Shown here in pieces: positions 1 to 8,080 of a stretch of 64,000 nucleotides of DNA (position 1 is the first letter of the stretch; each line of letters starts with the position of its first letter). Under the pieces are notes generated by a model that was not told the DNA's origin, made no database searches, and was given only the letters and a program-made list of their open reading frames with translations. Location of the stretch: positions 983,724 to 1,047,723 of the forward strand of contig NZ_SCVE01000012.1 in assembly GCF_004297105.1 (NCBI RefSeq). Reading direction: 5' to 3'. This DNA comes from Herbiconiux sp. (GTDB lineage Bacteria > Actinomycetota > Actinomycetes > Actinomycetales > Microbacteriaceae). The translations under genes were made by a program, and so were the position numbers.

Positions 1-373
1 CCTCGGCATCGCGCCGCTCCCGCTCGGCACGGAGCTCGCCGCGGGTGACTCCGCGGTCGTAGCGGGCTACCCCGAGAACGGGCCGTACACAACGGATTCA
101 GCACGCGTGCGCGAGGTGGTCGACGCGATGGGCCGTGACATCTATCAGCAGGATGCCGTGACCCGCGAGATCTACTCCCTCCGTGGCACCGTTCGGCCGG
201 GCAATTCCGGCGGACCGTTGTTCGACGTGAGCGGCCAGGTGGTGGGCGTGGTGTTCGCCCGCTCGACCATCGACGCGGAGACCGGCTACGCCCTCACGCT
301 CGACGAGATCGCCCCGGTGATCGCGGCCGCCGGATCGACCGAGCCCGTGGCATCCGGAGCCTGCGCGGCCTAG
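1..373 (+). CDS. MarP-like trypsin-fold serine protease, C-terminal part (5' end outside window)
   Basis: The reading frame is open from base 2 and runs to a TAG at 371-373, so only the last ~123 residues are present. The chymotrypsin/HtrA-type active-site motif GNSGGPLF is visible, with the nucleophilic Ser codon at 206-208. Upstream, the segment GDSAVVAGYPENGPY resembles the C-terminal half of the protease domain in actinobacterial MarP/CvpA-fused proteases, which are membrane-anchored extracytoplasmic serine proteases linked to acid and oxidative stress in mycobacteria (family knowledge). The His and Asp of the triad and any membrane segments would lie upstream of the window. Assignment to MarP rather than another S1C protease is inference from the short C-terminus and the YPENGPY region. 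Confidence 0.75.
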   Translation, partial: LGIAPLPLGTELAAGDSAVVAGYPENGPYTTDSARVREVVDAMGRDIYQQDAVTREIYSLRGTVRPGNSGGPLFDVSGQVVGVVFARSTIDAETGYALTLDEIAPVIAAAGSTEPVASGACAA

Positions 374-466
374 CGCCCCCGGCCCGGTGGCCGTTCATCC
401 GCCAGATGTGTACACCGTTCACATTGTCTGCTACCGTGCTCCTCACCACCAGCGTGAGGAGACGCC

Positions 467-877
467 ATGACCAACCTGAACCCGTACATCAGCTTCCGCG
501 GCCAGGCCAGGGAGGCGGGTGAGTTCTACCGGTCGGTGTTCGGCGGTGAGCTCACCGTGAGCACCTTCGCCGACTACCAGATGCCCGCGGGCCCGGATGA
601 GGCCGACTGGATCATGCACTCGCAGCTCACGTCGTCCGGCCTCACTCTGATGATCTCCGACGTGCCGAGCTCGATGGAGTACACCCCCGGCAACAACATC
701 TCCGTGTCGTTGAGCGGCGGTGCCGACGACAGCGAGGAGCTGCGCGGGTTCTACGAAGGGCTCTCCGACGGCGGTACCGTCACGATGCCGCTCGACAAGG
801 CGCCCTGGGGCGACTACTTCGGCCAGGTCATCGACAGGTTCGGCATCAACTGGCTCGTGAACATCGCCGGTTCATAG
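467..877 (+). CDS. VOC-superfamily PhnB-like protein
   Basis: A 136-aa protein starting at an ATG with GAGGAG five bases upstream. The N-terminus NPYISFRGQAREAGEFYRSVFGG is the classic start of the PhnB/glyoxalase-like family (often named 3-demethylubiquinone-9 3-methyltransferase by error). The C-terminal WGDYFGQVIDRFGINWLVN is the second family hallmark. These proteins are single-domain vicinal-oxygen-chelate folds that dimerise; most have no proven substrate, so none is claimed here. Length matches the family (about 135-145 aa). It is flanked by unrelated genes on the same strand. Confidence 0.9.
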   Translation: MTNLNPYISFRGQAREAGEFYRSVFGGELTVSTFADYQMPAGPDEADWIMHSQLTSSGLTLMISDVPSSMEYTPGNNISVSLSGGADDSEELRGFYEGLSDGGTVTMPLDKAPWGDYFGQVIDRFGINWLVNIAGS

Positions 878-942
878 CGCTTCCGGGCTGACGTCCACCG
901 TCTCCAGGGCTCGCACCTCGACTCCGCGCGTATCACGGAGTC

Positions 943-1140
943 ATGAGGAACGAAGTCAGGCGGAGGCGGTGGTCACGTCGCCGCGACCTGGTGATGGCGG
1001 CCGCGCTCGGCGTGGCCCTCACGCTCGGCATCGGGTCGTCGTGGACGCTCGAGCGCTACGTCATCGTGAATCTGGCGATCGCCGCCGACGATGCCCCCGC
1101 CTCCGCTCCCACTGCTCCTGATGACTCAGGTGCCGGGTAG
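943..1140 (+). CDS. small single-pass membrane protein, unknown
   Basis: A 65-aa ORF with an Arg-rich cytoplasmic-like N-terminus (RNEVRRRRWSRRRDL), one hydrophobic segment at about residues 17-33, and a short Ala/Pro/Asp-rich tail. The positive-inside rule predicts an N-in, C-out topology. GGAG lies only two bases before the ATG, so the initiation signal is not convincing. I recognise no family. Codon use resembles the neighbours, which supports it being real, but a spurious ORF cannot be excluded. Confidence 0.45.
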   Translation: MRNEVRRRRWSRRRDLVMAAALGVALTLGIGSSWTLERYVIVNLAIAADDAPASAPTAPDDSGAG

Positions 1141-1157
1141 CTGAGCGCGGAGCGGAC

Positions 1158-1460
1158 TCAGGAGTCCTTCGGAGCCTTCTTCGCGGCGCGGTTCGCCTCG
1201 AGTGCGGCCTTCTCGGCCTGGAGCGAGGCCACCGTGGTCTCGTCGAGTCCGGGGTCGGGGATGTCGATGAAGGGGCTCGCGCTCCCCGTGCGGGAGTGCA
1301 GCACCGAGCTGTAGTGGATGGCCGCGGAACGCACCTTCGCGGTCGCGCGGTCTTTCTTGCCTCGGTTCGATTTCGGGTCTTCGAGGGTCTTGACGTGATG
1401 CTCGAGAGCGTCGACGAGTTCCTTGAGTGCGGTCTTGGTCTTCTTCGCCATAGCGCTCAT
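1158..1460 (-). CDS. small Lys/Ala-rich hypothetical protein
   Basis: A 100-aa hydrophilic protein with a Lys-rich N-terminus (MSAMAKKTKTALKELVDALEHHVKTLED) that is likely helical, a middle segment with RSAAIHYSSVLHSRTGSASPFIDIPDPGLDETT, and a helical Ala/Glu/Lys tail. No domain is recognised. A second in-frame ATG (MAKKTK) lies at 1451. It converges with the small membrane protein ORF upstream, 17 bases apart. The charged helix/linker/helix layout suggests a small soluble protein; function unknown. Confidence 0.55.
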   Translation of the reverse strand: MSAMAKKTKTALKELVDALEHHVKTLEDPKSNRGKKDRATAKVRSAAIHYSSVLHSRTGSASPFIDIPDPGLDETTVASLQAEKAALEANRAAKKAPKDS

Positions 1461-1521
1461 TATGCAGGTCGAAGGTTAACGCGTCGCCTGGAAGGATGGA
1501 ACCGACGGAAGGCGGTCGAAC

Positions 1522-3504
1522 GTGCAACGAATCGATGTCGTAGAACTCAGCATCTCCGAGATGCTCGAGGCGCTCGAATCCGGGGCGGTGACGAGCGTCG
1601 AGCTCGTCTGCGCCTACCTCAACCGCATCGCCTACTACGACCGCACGGGCCTCTGTCTGCACGCCATCGCGGTGCTCGACCCGACGTGTCTCGAGCAGGC
1701 GGCGGCGTCGGATGCCCGTCGGCGCGCGGGCACGGCCGGCCCGCTCGAGGGCGTCCCGTTCACGGTCAAGGACAGCTACAAGGTGAAGGGCCTCACCGTC
1801 GCCTCGGGCAGCCCCGCCCTCGCGGAGCTGGTGGCGGGCGACGACGCGGCATCCGTGGCGCAGCTGCGCGCCGCCGGCGCCGTGCTGATCGGCAAGACCA
1901 ACATGCCGCCGATGGCGGCGGGGGGCATGCAGCCGGGGGTCTACGACTACGCGCGCAGCCCGTACCATCCGCAGTTCCTCACCGCCGCCTACGGCTCGGG
2001 TTCATCGAACGGCTCGGGCACGGCCACCGCGGCGAGCTTCTGCGCCTTCGGCATGGCCGAGGAGACCGTGTCGTCAGGGCGGGCGCCGGCGTCGAACAAC
2101 AGCCTCGTGGCGTACACGCCGTCGCGGGGCGTGCTCTCGATCCGCGGTAACTGGCCGCTGCGGCCCACCTGCGACGTGGTGGTGCCGCACACCCGCACGG
2201 TGGGCGACCTGCTCCTGCTGCTCGACGTGCTGGCGGTCGCCGACCCCGACCGGACGGGCGACTTCTGGCGGCAGCAGAGCGCCGTGCAGCTGCCCTCCCC
2301 GGAATCGGTGCTGCCGCAGCCGGTGTCCCGCCCGCGCGGCGAGCGGCTCGACAATCTGCGCATCGGCGTGCCCCGGCTCTACATCGGCGACGACCCCGAG
2401 CCGCTCGACCCTCCCGTCATCCGCCCGAGCGTGCGAGCGCTCTGGGATCGCGCGGCCGACGACCTGCGGGCACTCGGTGCCGAGGTGGTCGAGGTCGACT
2501 TCCCCGTGGTGTCGAACTACGAAGAAGACCGGCCGTCGGCGGAGGGGCTCGCCGCCCGCGGCCTGGTGCCCGCGAACTGGCGCGCGATCGAGGGCGGGCC
2601 CATCACGGCGATGGCGCTCGACGCCTTCCTGCGCGACAACGGCGACCCGCAGCTGCTCAGCTGGGCGGATGTCGACGGCGACACCGTGTTCCCCGTCGAC
2701 GACGCCCCCGTTCCGGTGTGGATCACCCGCGCCCGTGGCGGCTTCGACTGGCAGCGCCTCGCCGAGCTGGTGAAGCAGGGCCTGCCGGCGACCGTCGACG
2801 AGGTTCCCGGCATCGCGCAGCTGCTCACGGGCCTCGAGAAGGCCCGCGAACTCGACTTCGAGGCCTGGATGGCCGCGGAAGGGCTCGATCTCGTGGTGTT
2901 CCCCGCGGCGGGCGACGTGGGGCGGGTCGACCTGTTCACCAGGCCCGAGAGTCTCGAGGAGGCGTCGCGCAACGGGGTCGTGTACTCCAACGGCAATCGC
3001 GTCATCCGGCACCTCGGCATTCCGACGGTGACTGTGCCGATGGGGTTCATGGGCGACATCCAGATGCCCGTGGGCCTCACCTTCGCCGGAGCGGCGTACA
3101 GCGACGACCGGCTGCTCGATTACGCCTCGGCCTTCGAGCAGGCCACGCAGCGGCGGCAGCCGGCGTTCCTCACGCCGACTCTTCCGAGCAACCAGATCGA
3201 TGTGGTGACCGAGGCCGCGCCCTCCGCGCCCTCCGCGGCCCCGGTGCCCGTCGAGAGCACGGCCTGGGTCGAGGCGCGAGGCCGCTCGTGGGAGGTCGAG
3301 GTGCGCGTGGCCGGTGACGCGCCTGCCGCGTCGACCCGGGTGTGGGCGGATGGCCACATCCTGCGCGCCGCGCCCGGGGAGCCGGGCGTCTACCGCGGCA
3401 AGGTCTCGTTGTCGCGCAAGCGCCTCACCGACGAGATGCTGATCCTCACCAGCACGGGCCGATCGGTGGCATCCCTCGCATTCGTGCCGCTGCCCGCGCG
3501 CTAG
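1522..3504 (+). CDS. amidase-signature family enzyme with C-terminal extension
   Basis: A 660-aa protein, GTG start with GGAAGG upstream. It has the amidase-signature (AS) fold: catalytic Lys in FTVKDSYKV (about K83), the cis-Ser in the Gly/Ser loop YGSGSSNGSG (about S161-S162), and the nucleophile region SSGRAPASN (probable S185, aligning with the family GSIRxPAS). AS enzymes hydrolyse or transfer amide nitrogen (GatA, amidases, allophanate hydrolase). Typical AS proteins are 450-520 aa. Here an extra ~90 residues follow a Pro/Ala linker (about 555-575) and look like a small beta domain. A stand-alone hydrolase is more likely than GatA because no gatB or gatC neighbours exist. The substrate cannot be told. 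Confidence 0.85.
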   Translation: MQRIDVVELSISEMLEALESGAVTSVELVCAYLNRIAYYDRTGLCLHAIAVLDPTCLEQAAASDARRRAGTAGPLEGVPFTVKDSYKVKGLTVASGSPALAELVAGDDAASVAQLRAAGAVLIGKTNMPPMAAGGMQPGVYDYARSPYHPQFLTAAYGSGSSNGSGTATAASFCAFGMAEETVSSGRAPASNNSLVAYTPSRGVLSIRGNWPLRPTCDVVVPHTRTVGDLLLLLDVLAVADPDRTGDFWRQQSAVQLPSPESVLPQPVSRPRGERLDNLRIGVPRLYIGDDPEPLDPPVIRPSVRALWDRAADDLRALGAEVVEVDFPVVSNYEEDRPSAEGLAARGLVPANWRAIEGGPITAMALDAFLRDNGDPQLLSWADVDGDTVFPVDDAPVPVWITRARGGFDWQRLAELVKQGLPATVDEVPGIAQLLTGLEKARELDFEAWMAAEGLDLVVFPAAGDVGRVDLFTRPESLEEASRNGVVYSNGNRVIRHLGIPTVTVPMGFMGDIQMPVGLTFAGAAYSDDRLLDYASAFEQATQRRQPAFLTPTLPSNQIDVVTEAAPSAPSAAPVPVESTAWVEARGRSWEVEVRVAGDAPAASTRVWADGHILRAAPGEPGVYRGKVSLSRKRLTDEMLILTSTGRSVASLAFVPLPAR

Positions 3505-3526
3505 CCGTGCGGGCTAGCGGCCCTGG

Positions 3527-4285
3527 TTAGCGGCTCTGGCCGGGTTCGGGGCGTCGGAAGGGGTCGTGGCTCCGGCCGTCCCAGACGGGCTCCGGATGCG
3601 GCGCGCGCGGTTCGCGGTGCGTCTCGCGGCGCGCCTCGCGCAGGAACTCGTCGACATCGTCGAGGTGCTCGTTCTGGCCGGGAGGCCGTGATGTCGTCGC
3701 GGGGCGCGCTCGCGTGACCAGCAGCGCCAGGCCCAGAACCAGCAGCCCGGCCAGCATGCCCGATGGCACGAGCGTGTAGGCCAGCTGATTCATGATGTAG
3801 GCGGGGGAGGTCTGGCAGTCGCCTGAGCCGGAGCAGTCCATCCAGATGTTCTGGGCGGCCGGGGAGGCCGACCAGATTCCGAGCGCGGTGGAGCCCACCA
3901 CCAAGGCGGCCGAGAGGATCCAGAGGCGGCGTGCTGCGCCAGGAGGGCGCGTTCCGCTCTTGCCGGGGTCGGTGGCATCCGGGGTCATCTCTGCTCCGTT
4001 CACGGGATGGGTCGAGCGTGTCGTCGAGAGTGCCCGCAGCGCCAGAGGGGTTGTCGTGAGCACGGTGCCGGCCACGAGGAGGGGCATCGTGATGCGCACC
4101 AGGAAGCCGAACAGCGTGTACAGCACGGGATTCTCGGTGGTGCAGTCTCCCGCGCTCGAACAGTCGAGACCGACGAGAGGGCTGTCGATCGACGCGACCA
4201 CCAGCAGGAGTGCGGCAGCGGCGATCGTCAGGAGCACGATGCCCGTGATCATCAGCGGGCGGTGGGCACGGTCGAAGGTCACCAC
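3527..4285 (-). CDS. four-pass membrane protein with internally duplicated Cys loops
   Basis: About 252 aa with four predicted transmembrane helices in two similar halves. Each half is TM, then a short loop with a DCSxxGDC motif (LDCSSAGDCTTE in half one, MDCSGSGDCQTS in half two), then TM. The loops carry two Cys each and could form disulphides outside the membrane. A basic/acidic cytoplasmic tail follows (DDVDEFLREARRETHREP). I chose a GTG start at 4285 because GGGGAGG lies five bases upstream on the minus strand; the open frame extends to 4516 but would overlap the divergent reductase. Start 4282 (second GTG) is equally possible. No family recognised. Confidence 0.65.
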   Translation of the reverse strand: MVTFDRAHRPLMITGIVLLTIAAAALLLVVASIDSPLVGLDCSSAGDCTTENPVLYTLFGFLVRITMPLLVAGTVLTTTPLALRALSTTRSTHPVNGAEMTPDATDPGKSGTRPPGAARRLWILSAALVVGSTALGIWSASPAAQNIWMDCSGSGDCQTSPAYIMNQLAYTLVPSGMLAGLLVLGLALLVTRARPATTSRPPGQNEHLDDVDEFLREARRETHREPRAPHPEPVWDGRSHDPFRRPEPGQSR

Positions 4286-4364
4286 TCCAGCCTCCCCGAT
4301 GGGCGCGGCATAATCAACAACCGTCGCCAAGGCGTGCTCTCGGGCGATGCGGGAGAATGGACTC

Positions 4365-5294
4365 ATGAGCCAGCGAAGCCTCCCCGGAACCGATGCCGTC
4401 CCTTCGAACCTCGTGCTCGGGCTGATGCGCATCGGCGCGCTCGACGACGAGGCGATCCGCACACTCGTCGGCGCTGCGCGCGACAACGGCATCACGGTGT
4501 TCGACCATGCCGCCATCTACGGCGACGTGATGCACGGCTGCGAGGCCCGCTTCGGTGAGGCGGTGACGTTCAGCCCGGCCGAGCGGGAGCAGGTCGTCAT
4601 CCAGTCGAAGGTGGGGCTGCACGACGGCTACTTCGACTTCTCGGGCGAGCACATCCTGTCGTCGGTCGATGCGTCGCTCGAGGCCCTGAAGCTCGACCAC
4701 CTCGACCTCCTCCTCCTGCACCGCCCCGATGCACTCGTGGAGCCCGACGAGGTCGCGGCCGCGTTCGACATCCTGCACGACGCGGGGAAGGTGCGGGCAT
4801 TCGGCGTCTCGAACCACACGCCCGGCCAGATCGAGCTGCTCGCCGCATCCGTTCGGCAGCCGCTCGTGGCGAACCAGGTGCAGCTGAGCATCACGCACGC
4901 GCCGCTCATCGCGGCCGGGGTGGCCTCCAACATGATGGGCAGCAACCAGTCGGTCGACCGGGACAACGGCCTGCTCGACTACTGCCGACTCAAGGGCATC
5001 ACGCTGCAGGCCTGGTCGCCGTTCCAGAAGGGGTTCTTCGACGGTGTCTTCCTCGGCGACCGCGAACACTACGGCGAGCTGAACGACGTGATCGACGAGC
5101 TCGCAGCGCAGTACGGTGTGACGCCGACCGCGATCGCGGTGGCGTGGATCACGCGGCATCCGGCGCACATCCAGGTGGTGCTCGGCACCACGAACCCGCA
5201 GCGGGTGGCGGATGCGGCGGCCGGCGCCGAGCTGCCGCTCACGCGGGCGGAGTGGTACCGCCTCTTCACGGCGGCGGGCCACATCGTCCCGTAG
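4365..5294 (+). CDS. aldo/keto reductase (YdhF-like)
   Basis: A 309-aa NADPH-dependent oxidoreductase of the AKR (TIM-barrel) superfamily. The tetrad is visible: Asp and Tyr in VFDHAAIYGD, Lys in VIQSKVGL, His in LLLLHRPDAL. The C-terminal cofactor region VVLGTTNPQRVADAA is also present. The overall pattern (LVLGLMRIG start, GCEARFGEAV) matches the YdhF group. The ATG at 4365 has GGGAGAA about seven bases upstream, so it is preferred over an upstream ATG at 4347. It is divergent from the tetraspan membrane protein; a GC-rich hairpin and the palindrome array follow it. Confidence 0.9.
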   Translation: MSQRSLPGTDAVPSNLVLGLMRIGALDDEAIRTLVGAARDNGITVFDHAAIYGDVMHGCEARFGEAVTFSPAEREQVVIQSKVGLHDGYFDFSGEHILSSVDASLEALKLDHLDLLLLHRPDALVEPDEVAAAFDILHDAGKVRAFGVSNHTPGQIELLAASVRQPLVANQVQLSITHAPLIAAGVASNMMGSNQSVDRDNGLLDYCRLKGITLQAWSPFQKGFFDGVFLGDREHYGELNDVIDELAAQYGVTPTAIAVAWITRHPAHIQVVLGTTNPQRVADAAAGAELPLTRAEWYRLFTAAGHIVP

Positions 5295-5310
5295 CCGCAC
5301 GGCGCCTGCT

Positions 5311-5339
5311 GCCCGCGCCGCCGCTTCTGCGGCGCGGGC
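5311..5339. terminator. GC-rich hairpin downstream of the aldo/keto reductase
   Basis: A perfect 11-bp inverted repeat (GCCCGCGCCGC at 5311-5321, complement at 5329-5339) with a 7-base loop lies 16 bases after the reductase stop. There is no U-tract, which is common for actinobacterial terminators, so this is a likely but unproven transcription stop. Confidence 0.5.
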
Positions 5340-5390
5340 GACCTGCTGCAGAGCCCAGCGTCGTCGGGCGCGGCCCGTCGCCTTCGCCCG

Positions 5391-5700
5391 GTTGCCACAA
5401 CTTGTGGCAACCGGCGGCGTGAGCCCACCAATTGGGGCAACTGGGTTGGCGGGGCTCGGCGGCGGGGACTCGGGTTGCCACAAGTTGTGGCAACCGGCGG
5501 CGCGGGGCCACCGTTTGTGGCAACTCGGTTGGCGGGGCTCGGTGGTCGGGACTCGGGTTGCACAAGTTGTGGCAACTGGCGGCGGGGGCCCACCGTTTGG
5601 GGCAACTGGGTTGGCGGGGCAGCGGTGGGTCTTCGGGTTGCCACAAGTTGTGGCAACTGGCGGCGTGGGGCGACCGTTTGGGGCAACTCGGCCACTCCGG
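5391..5700. repeat. tandem array of four ~83-bp units with palindrome TTGCCACA-n3-TGTGGCAA
   Basis: Four palindromes start at 5391, 5474, 5557 and 5637, i.e. with 83, 83 and 80 bp periods. The core is TTGCCACAAGTTGTGGCAA (the first copy has C at the centre; the third has lost one C). Each unit also carries a half-site of the type TTTGgGGCAACT (near 5429, 5511, 5593, 5673) followed by GTTGGCGGGGCTCGG. The array fills the space between two convergent genes. The same palindrome recurs at 30.7 kb and 43.8 kb, so it is a dispersed family. There are no CRISPR features: the sequence between palindromes is itself repeated and no cas genes are near. Confidence 0.85.
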
Positions 5701-5702
5701 CG

Positions 5703-6215
5703 TCACCTGTCGAGCGCGGCCTCGAAGTCGGCGAGCAGCGATGCGCTGAAAAGGGCGAAGGCGACCTCGCCGCCGTAGGGGCTGGCGCGCACCGACTCGA
5801 TCGCGATTCGCGCCGCATCGGCGTGGGGCCAGCCGTACACGCCGGCGCTCACCGCGGGGAAGACGACGGATGCCGCACCCAACTCGGCGGCCACGTCCAG
5901 CGAGCGGCGGTAGGCCGACGAGAGGGTCGCCGAGCGGTCCTCACGCGTGCTGTACACCGGACCGACCGTGTGGATGACCCAGCGCGCGGGCAGCCGTCCT
6001 GCGGTGGTGGCCACAGCATCGCCGGCCGGTAGCCCGTCGGGCAGGGTGGTGCGCCTCAGCTCTCGGCACTCGGCCAGGATCTCGGGCCCACCGGCCCGGT
6101 GGATGGCGCCATCCACCCCGCCCCCGCCGAGCAGTGTGCTGTTGGCGGCGTTCACGATCGCGTCGCGCGCCACGGTGGTGATGTCGGCCTGCACCAGGGT
6201 GATGTCGCTCGTCAT
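5703..6215 (-). CDS. macro domain (ADP-ribose-binding) protein
   Basis: A 170-aa single-domain macro protein of the YmdB/Af1521 type. It opens ITLVQADITTVARDAIVNAANSTLLGGGGVDGAI, containing the conserved Asp and Asn and the Gly-rich loop that bind ADP-ribose, and has the second loop VVFPAVSAGVYGWP. Family members bind or hydrolyse O-acetyl-ADP-ribose and ADP-ribose groups on proteins or nucleic acids. The ATG at 6215 has GGAGG just upstream; the open frame extends further but outside the domain. It is convergent with the reductase across the palindrome array. No DarT-like toxin is adjacent, so a housekeeping role is more likely than an antitoxin role. Confidence 0.9.
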   Translation of the reverse strand: MTSDITLVQADITTVARDAIVNAANSTLLGGGGVDGAIHRAGGPEILAECRELRRTTLPDGLPAGDAVATTAGRLPARWVIHTVGPVYSTREDRSATLSSAYRRSLDVAAELGAASVVFPAVSAGVYGWPHADAARIAIESVRASPYGGEVAFALFSASLLADFEAALDR

Positions 6216-6345
6216 GCCTCCATCCTGCTCGCGGGGGCGCCGAAGCGGTCGGCTCCCGTGCGGTTTCGCGCCAGATCGAGCGAGCCCGGACGGCGGGCGT
6301 GCGACGGCGAGAGGCAGGCGCGCGGAGGAGGAGTAGCGTCGGGGC

Positions 6346-6861
6346 ATGAGCAGTGGAGCCCTTTCCGACGACACCCGGCCGCAGGCGCCCGAACGGGGCG
6401 GGGAGCGGGAGACGCTCGAGGGCTTCCTCGACTTCCAGCGCGCATCCGTCGTGTGGAAGGCCACAGGGCTGAGCGATGCGGATGCCGCGCGACGCCTGCT
6501 GCCGAGCCTCACCACGGTGTCCGGCGTCATCCGGCACCTGGCGGATGTGGAGCGCTCATGGTTCCGGGAGGACATGGCCGGCGAAGCACTCGTGCGCACC
6601 CGCTGGTCGGAGGACGACCCCGATGGGGAGTTCCGTGTGACGGAGCACGACAGCCTCGCCGAGATCATCGCCGACTACGAACTGGCCTGCGCTGAATCGC
6701 GTGAGGTGGCTGCGCAGTTCAGCCTCGACGACCGAAGCGCCGTCGACGCCGGCCGCTTCACGTTGCGCTGGATCATCCTGCACCTTACCGAGGAGACGGC
6801 CCGCCACCTCGGCCACATCGACGTGCTGCGCGAACTCCTCGACGGCGCGACCGGCGAGTAG
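6346..6861 (+). CDS. DinB-family (DUF664) protein
   Basis: A 171-aa protein of the DinB/mycothiol-dependent enzyme fold, a four-helix bundle with three metal-binding His. Visible motifs are TTVSGVIRHLADVERSWF (first His) and WIILHLTEETARHLGHIDVLREL (further His residues). In actinobacteria this family includes mycothiol-dependent maleylpyruvate isomerase and S-transferase-like proteins, but DUF664 members are mostly uncharacterised. Length is normal. It stands alone between a divergent macro-domain gene and convergent purQ. Confidence 0.85.
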   Translation: MSSGALSDDTRPQAPERGGERETLEGFLDFQRASVVWKATGLSDADAARRLLPSLTTVSGVIRHLADVERSWFREDMAGEALVRTRWSEDDPDGEFRVTEHDSLAEIIADYELACAESREVAAQFSLDDRSAVDAGRFTLRWIILHLTEETARHLGHIDVLRELLDGATGE

Positions 6862-6888
6862 CGGCATCAGTTGCAGCCGGAATCCCCG

Positions 6889-6962
6889 CCGTGTAACTCT
6901 GCAAATGCGTCAGACCGACGCTCCATACGGCCCCGCTCTGCTTCAATTGCGTAGTTACACGG
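6889..6962. repeat. imperfect inverted repeat with core AAATGCGT (third palindrome family)
   Basis: Outer arms CCGTGTAACT (6889-6898) and AGTTACACGG (6953-6962) are perfect complements; the inner arms pair imperfectly. The left arm contains AAATGCGTCAGACC, which closely matches AAATGCGTGAGACC in the left arm of the element at 21131. It lies between the DinB-family gene and convergent purQ, so it may act as a bidirectional terminator. Confidence 0.5.
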
Positions 6963-6999
6963 TCACGCGAACGAAAACCGGGGGCTGTACGCGGCAGAC

Positions 7000-7698
7000 T
7001 CACACAGCCAGCAGGCTCTGCAGGGCAGACGTGAACATCGCGAGTCCGTCGACGCCCGAGCGCATTGCCACCTTCGTGTCGGGGCCGAAACCTGCTTCGA
7101 TGGCGTGTTCGGGGTGGGGCATGAGGCCCACGACGTTGCCGCGCTCGTTGGTGACGCCCGCGATGGCGTTGAGCGACCCGTTCGGGTTCACGTCGACGTA
7201 GCGGAACGCGACCAGGCCTTCACCTTCGAGTCGCTCCAGCGTCTCCGCCGACGCGATGTAGCCGCCCTCGCCGTTCTTCAGCGGGATGGTGATCTCCTGG
7301 CCCACCTCGTAGGCCGAGGTCCACGCCGTCGAGGCGTTCTCGACCCGCAGCACCTGGTCGCGGCAGATGAAGCTGCCGTGGTCGTTGCGGATGAGGCCTC
7401 CCGGCAGCAGGTGCGCCTCGGTGAGCATCTGGAAGCCGTTGCAGATGCCGAGCACGGGCACGCCGCGCTCGGCGGCCGACACGACCTCGCGCATGATCGG
7501 CGAGTGTGAGGCGATGGCGCCGCAGCGCAGGTAGTCGCCATAGCTGAAACCGCCGGGAAGCACCACGGCGTCGACGCCTTGCAGATCGTGATCGCCGTGC
7601 CACAGGGCGACGGCCTCGGCGCCGGCGAAGCGCACCGCGCGCTGCGCGTCGCGATCGTCGAGCGAACCCGGGAAGGTGACGACTCCGACGCGGGTCAT
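7000..7698 (-). CDS. purQ: phosphoribosylformylglycinamidine synthase, glutaminase subunit PurQ
   Basis: A 232-aa class I glutamine amidotransferase that supplies ammonia for FGAM synthesis in purine biosynthesis. The nucleophile elbow is VLGICNGFQ, followed by [14 protein letters not shown]; the catalytic His-Glu pair sits in [11 protein letters not shown] near the C-terminus. The N-terminus [13 protein letters not shown] and [12 protein letters not shown] are diagnostic for PurQ. Its start overlaps the end of purS by four bases (ATGA), so the two are translationally coupled, as expected for the PurS-PurQ-PurL complex. purL is not adjacent within the window. Confidence 0.97.
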   Translation of the reverse strand: MTRVGVVTFPGSLDDRDAQRAVRFAGAEAVALWHGDHDLQGVDAVVLPGGFSYGDYLRCGAIASHSPIMREVVSAAERGVPVLGICNGFQMLTEAHLLPGGLIRNDHGSFICRDQVLRVENASTAWTSAYEVGQEITIPLKNGEGGYIASAETLERLEGEGLVAFRYVDVNPNGSLNAIAGVTNERGNVVGLMPHPEHAIEAGFGPDTKVAMRSGVDGLAMFTSALQSLLAV

Positions 7699-7988
7699 GC
7701 CAGGGCTCCGGATGCGGAGACGCCGTCGTGCGTGCCCGTCTCGTCGACCACGGAGATGCCCACGACGTCTTCGATCACCGAGTTGGAGAGCAGGTCGTCC
7801 GCGATCTGGCGCACGGCCGCGAGCACGTCCCCGTCGACGGGGCCGTCGACGGTGAGCTCGAAACGCTTGCCCACGCGCACACCCGTGAAGGCGTCGTTGC
7901 CGAGGCGGGCGAGGGCGCCGGCCACCGCCTTGCCCTGGGGGTCGAGTAGTTCGGCTTTGGGCATGACGTCGACGACGATCTTCGGCAC
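7695..7988 (-). CDS. purS: phosphoribosylformylglycinamidine synthase subunit PurS
   Basis: A 97-aa protein with the PurS pattern: [20 protein letters not shown] at the N-terminus and [12 protein letters not shown] in the middle. PurS dimers dock PurL and PurQ together and help channel ammonia. GTG start with GAGGAG seven bases upstream. It is the first gene of a two-gene purS-purQ unit with an ATGA overlap. It is slightly longer than many PurS proteins (about 80 aa) through a short C-terminal tail. Confidence 0.95.
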   Translation of the reverse strand: MPKIVVDVMPKAELLDPQGKAVAGALARLGNDAFTGVRVGKRFELTVDGPVDGDVLAAVRQIADDLLSNSVIEDVVGISVVDETGTHDGVSASGALA

Positions 7989-8080
7989 GGGACTGCTCCT
8001 CGGAATCAGGCGGGGGAGAACACGACGAGTCTACCGTTCCGCGCCGGATGGGCGGCCGGGCCCGCGGGGCACCTGTTCCA

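Noticed and set aside
5391..5700. Tandem palindromes read as a CRISPR array
   Set aside because: Segments between the palindromes are themselves repeats, unit length is 83 bp, and no cas gene is nearby.
6216..6668. Upstream extension of the macro-domain frame
   Set aside because: It runs into the DinB-family gene on the other strand and adds no conserved residues; a ribosome site exists at 6215.
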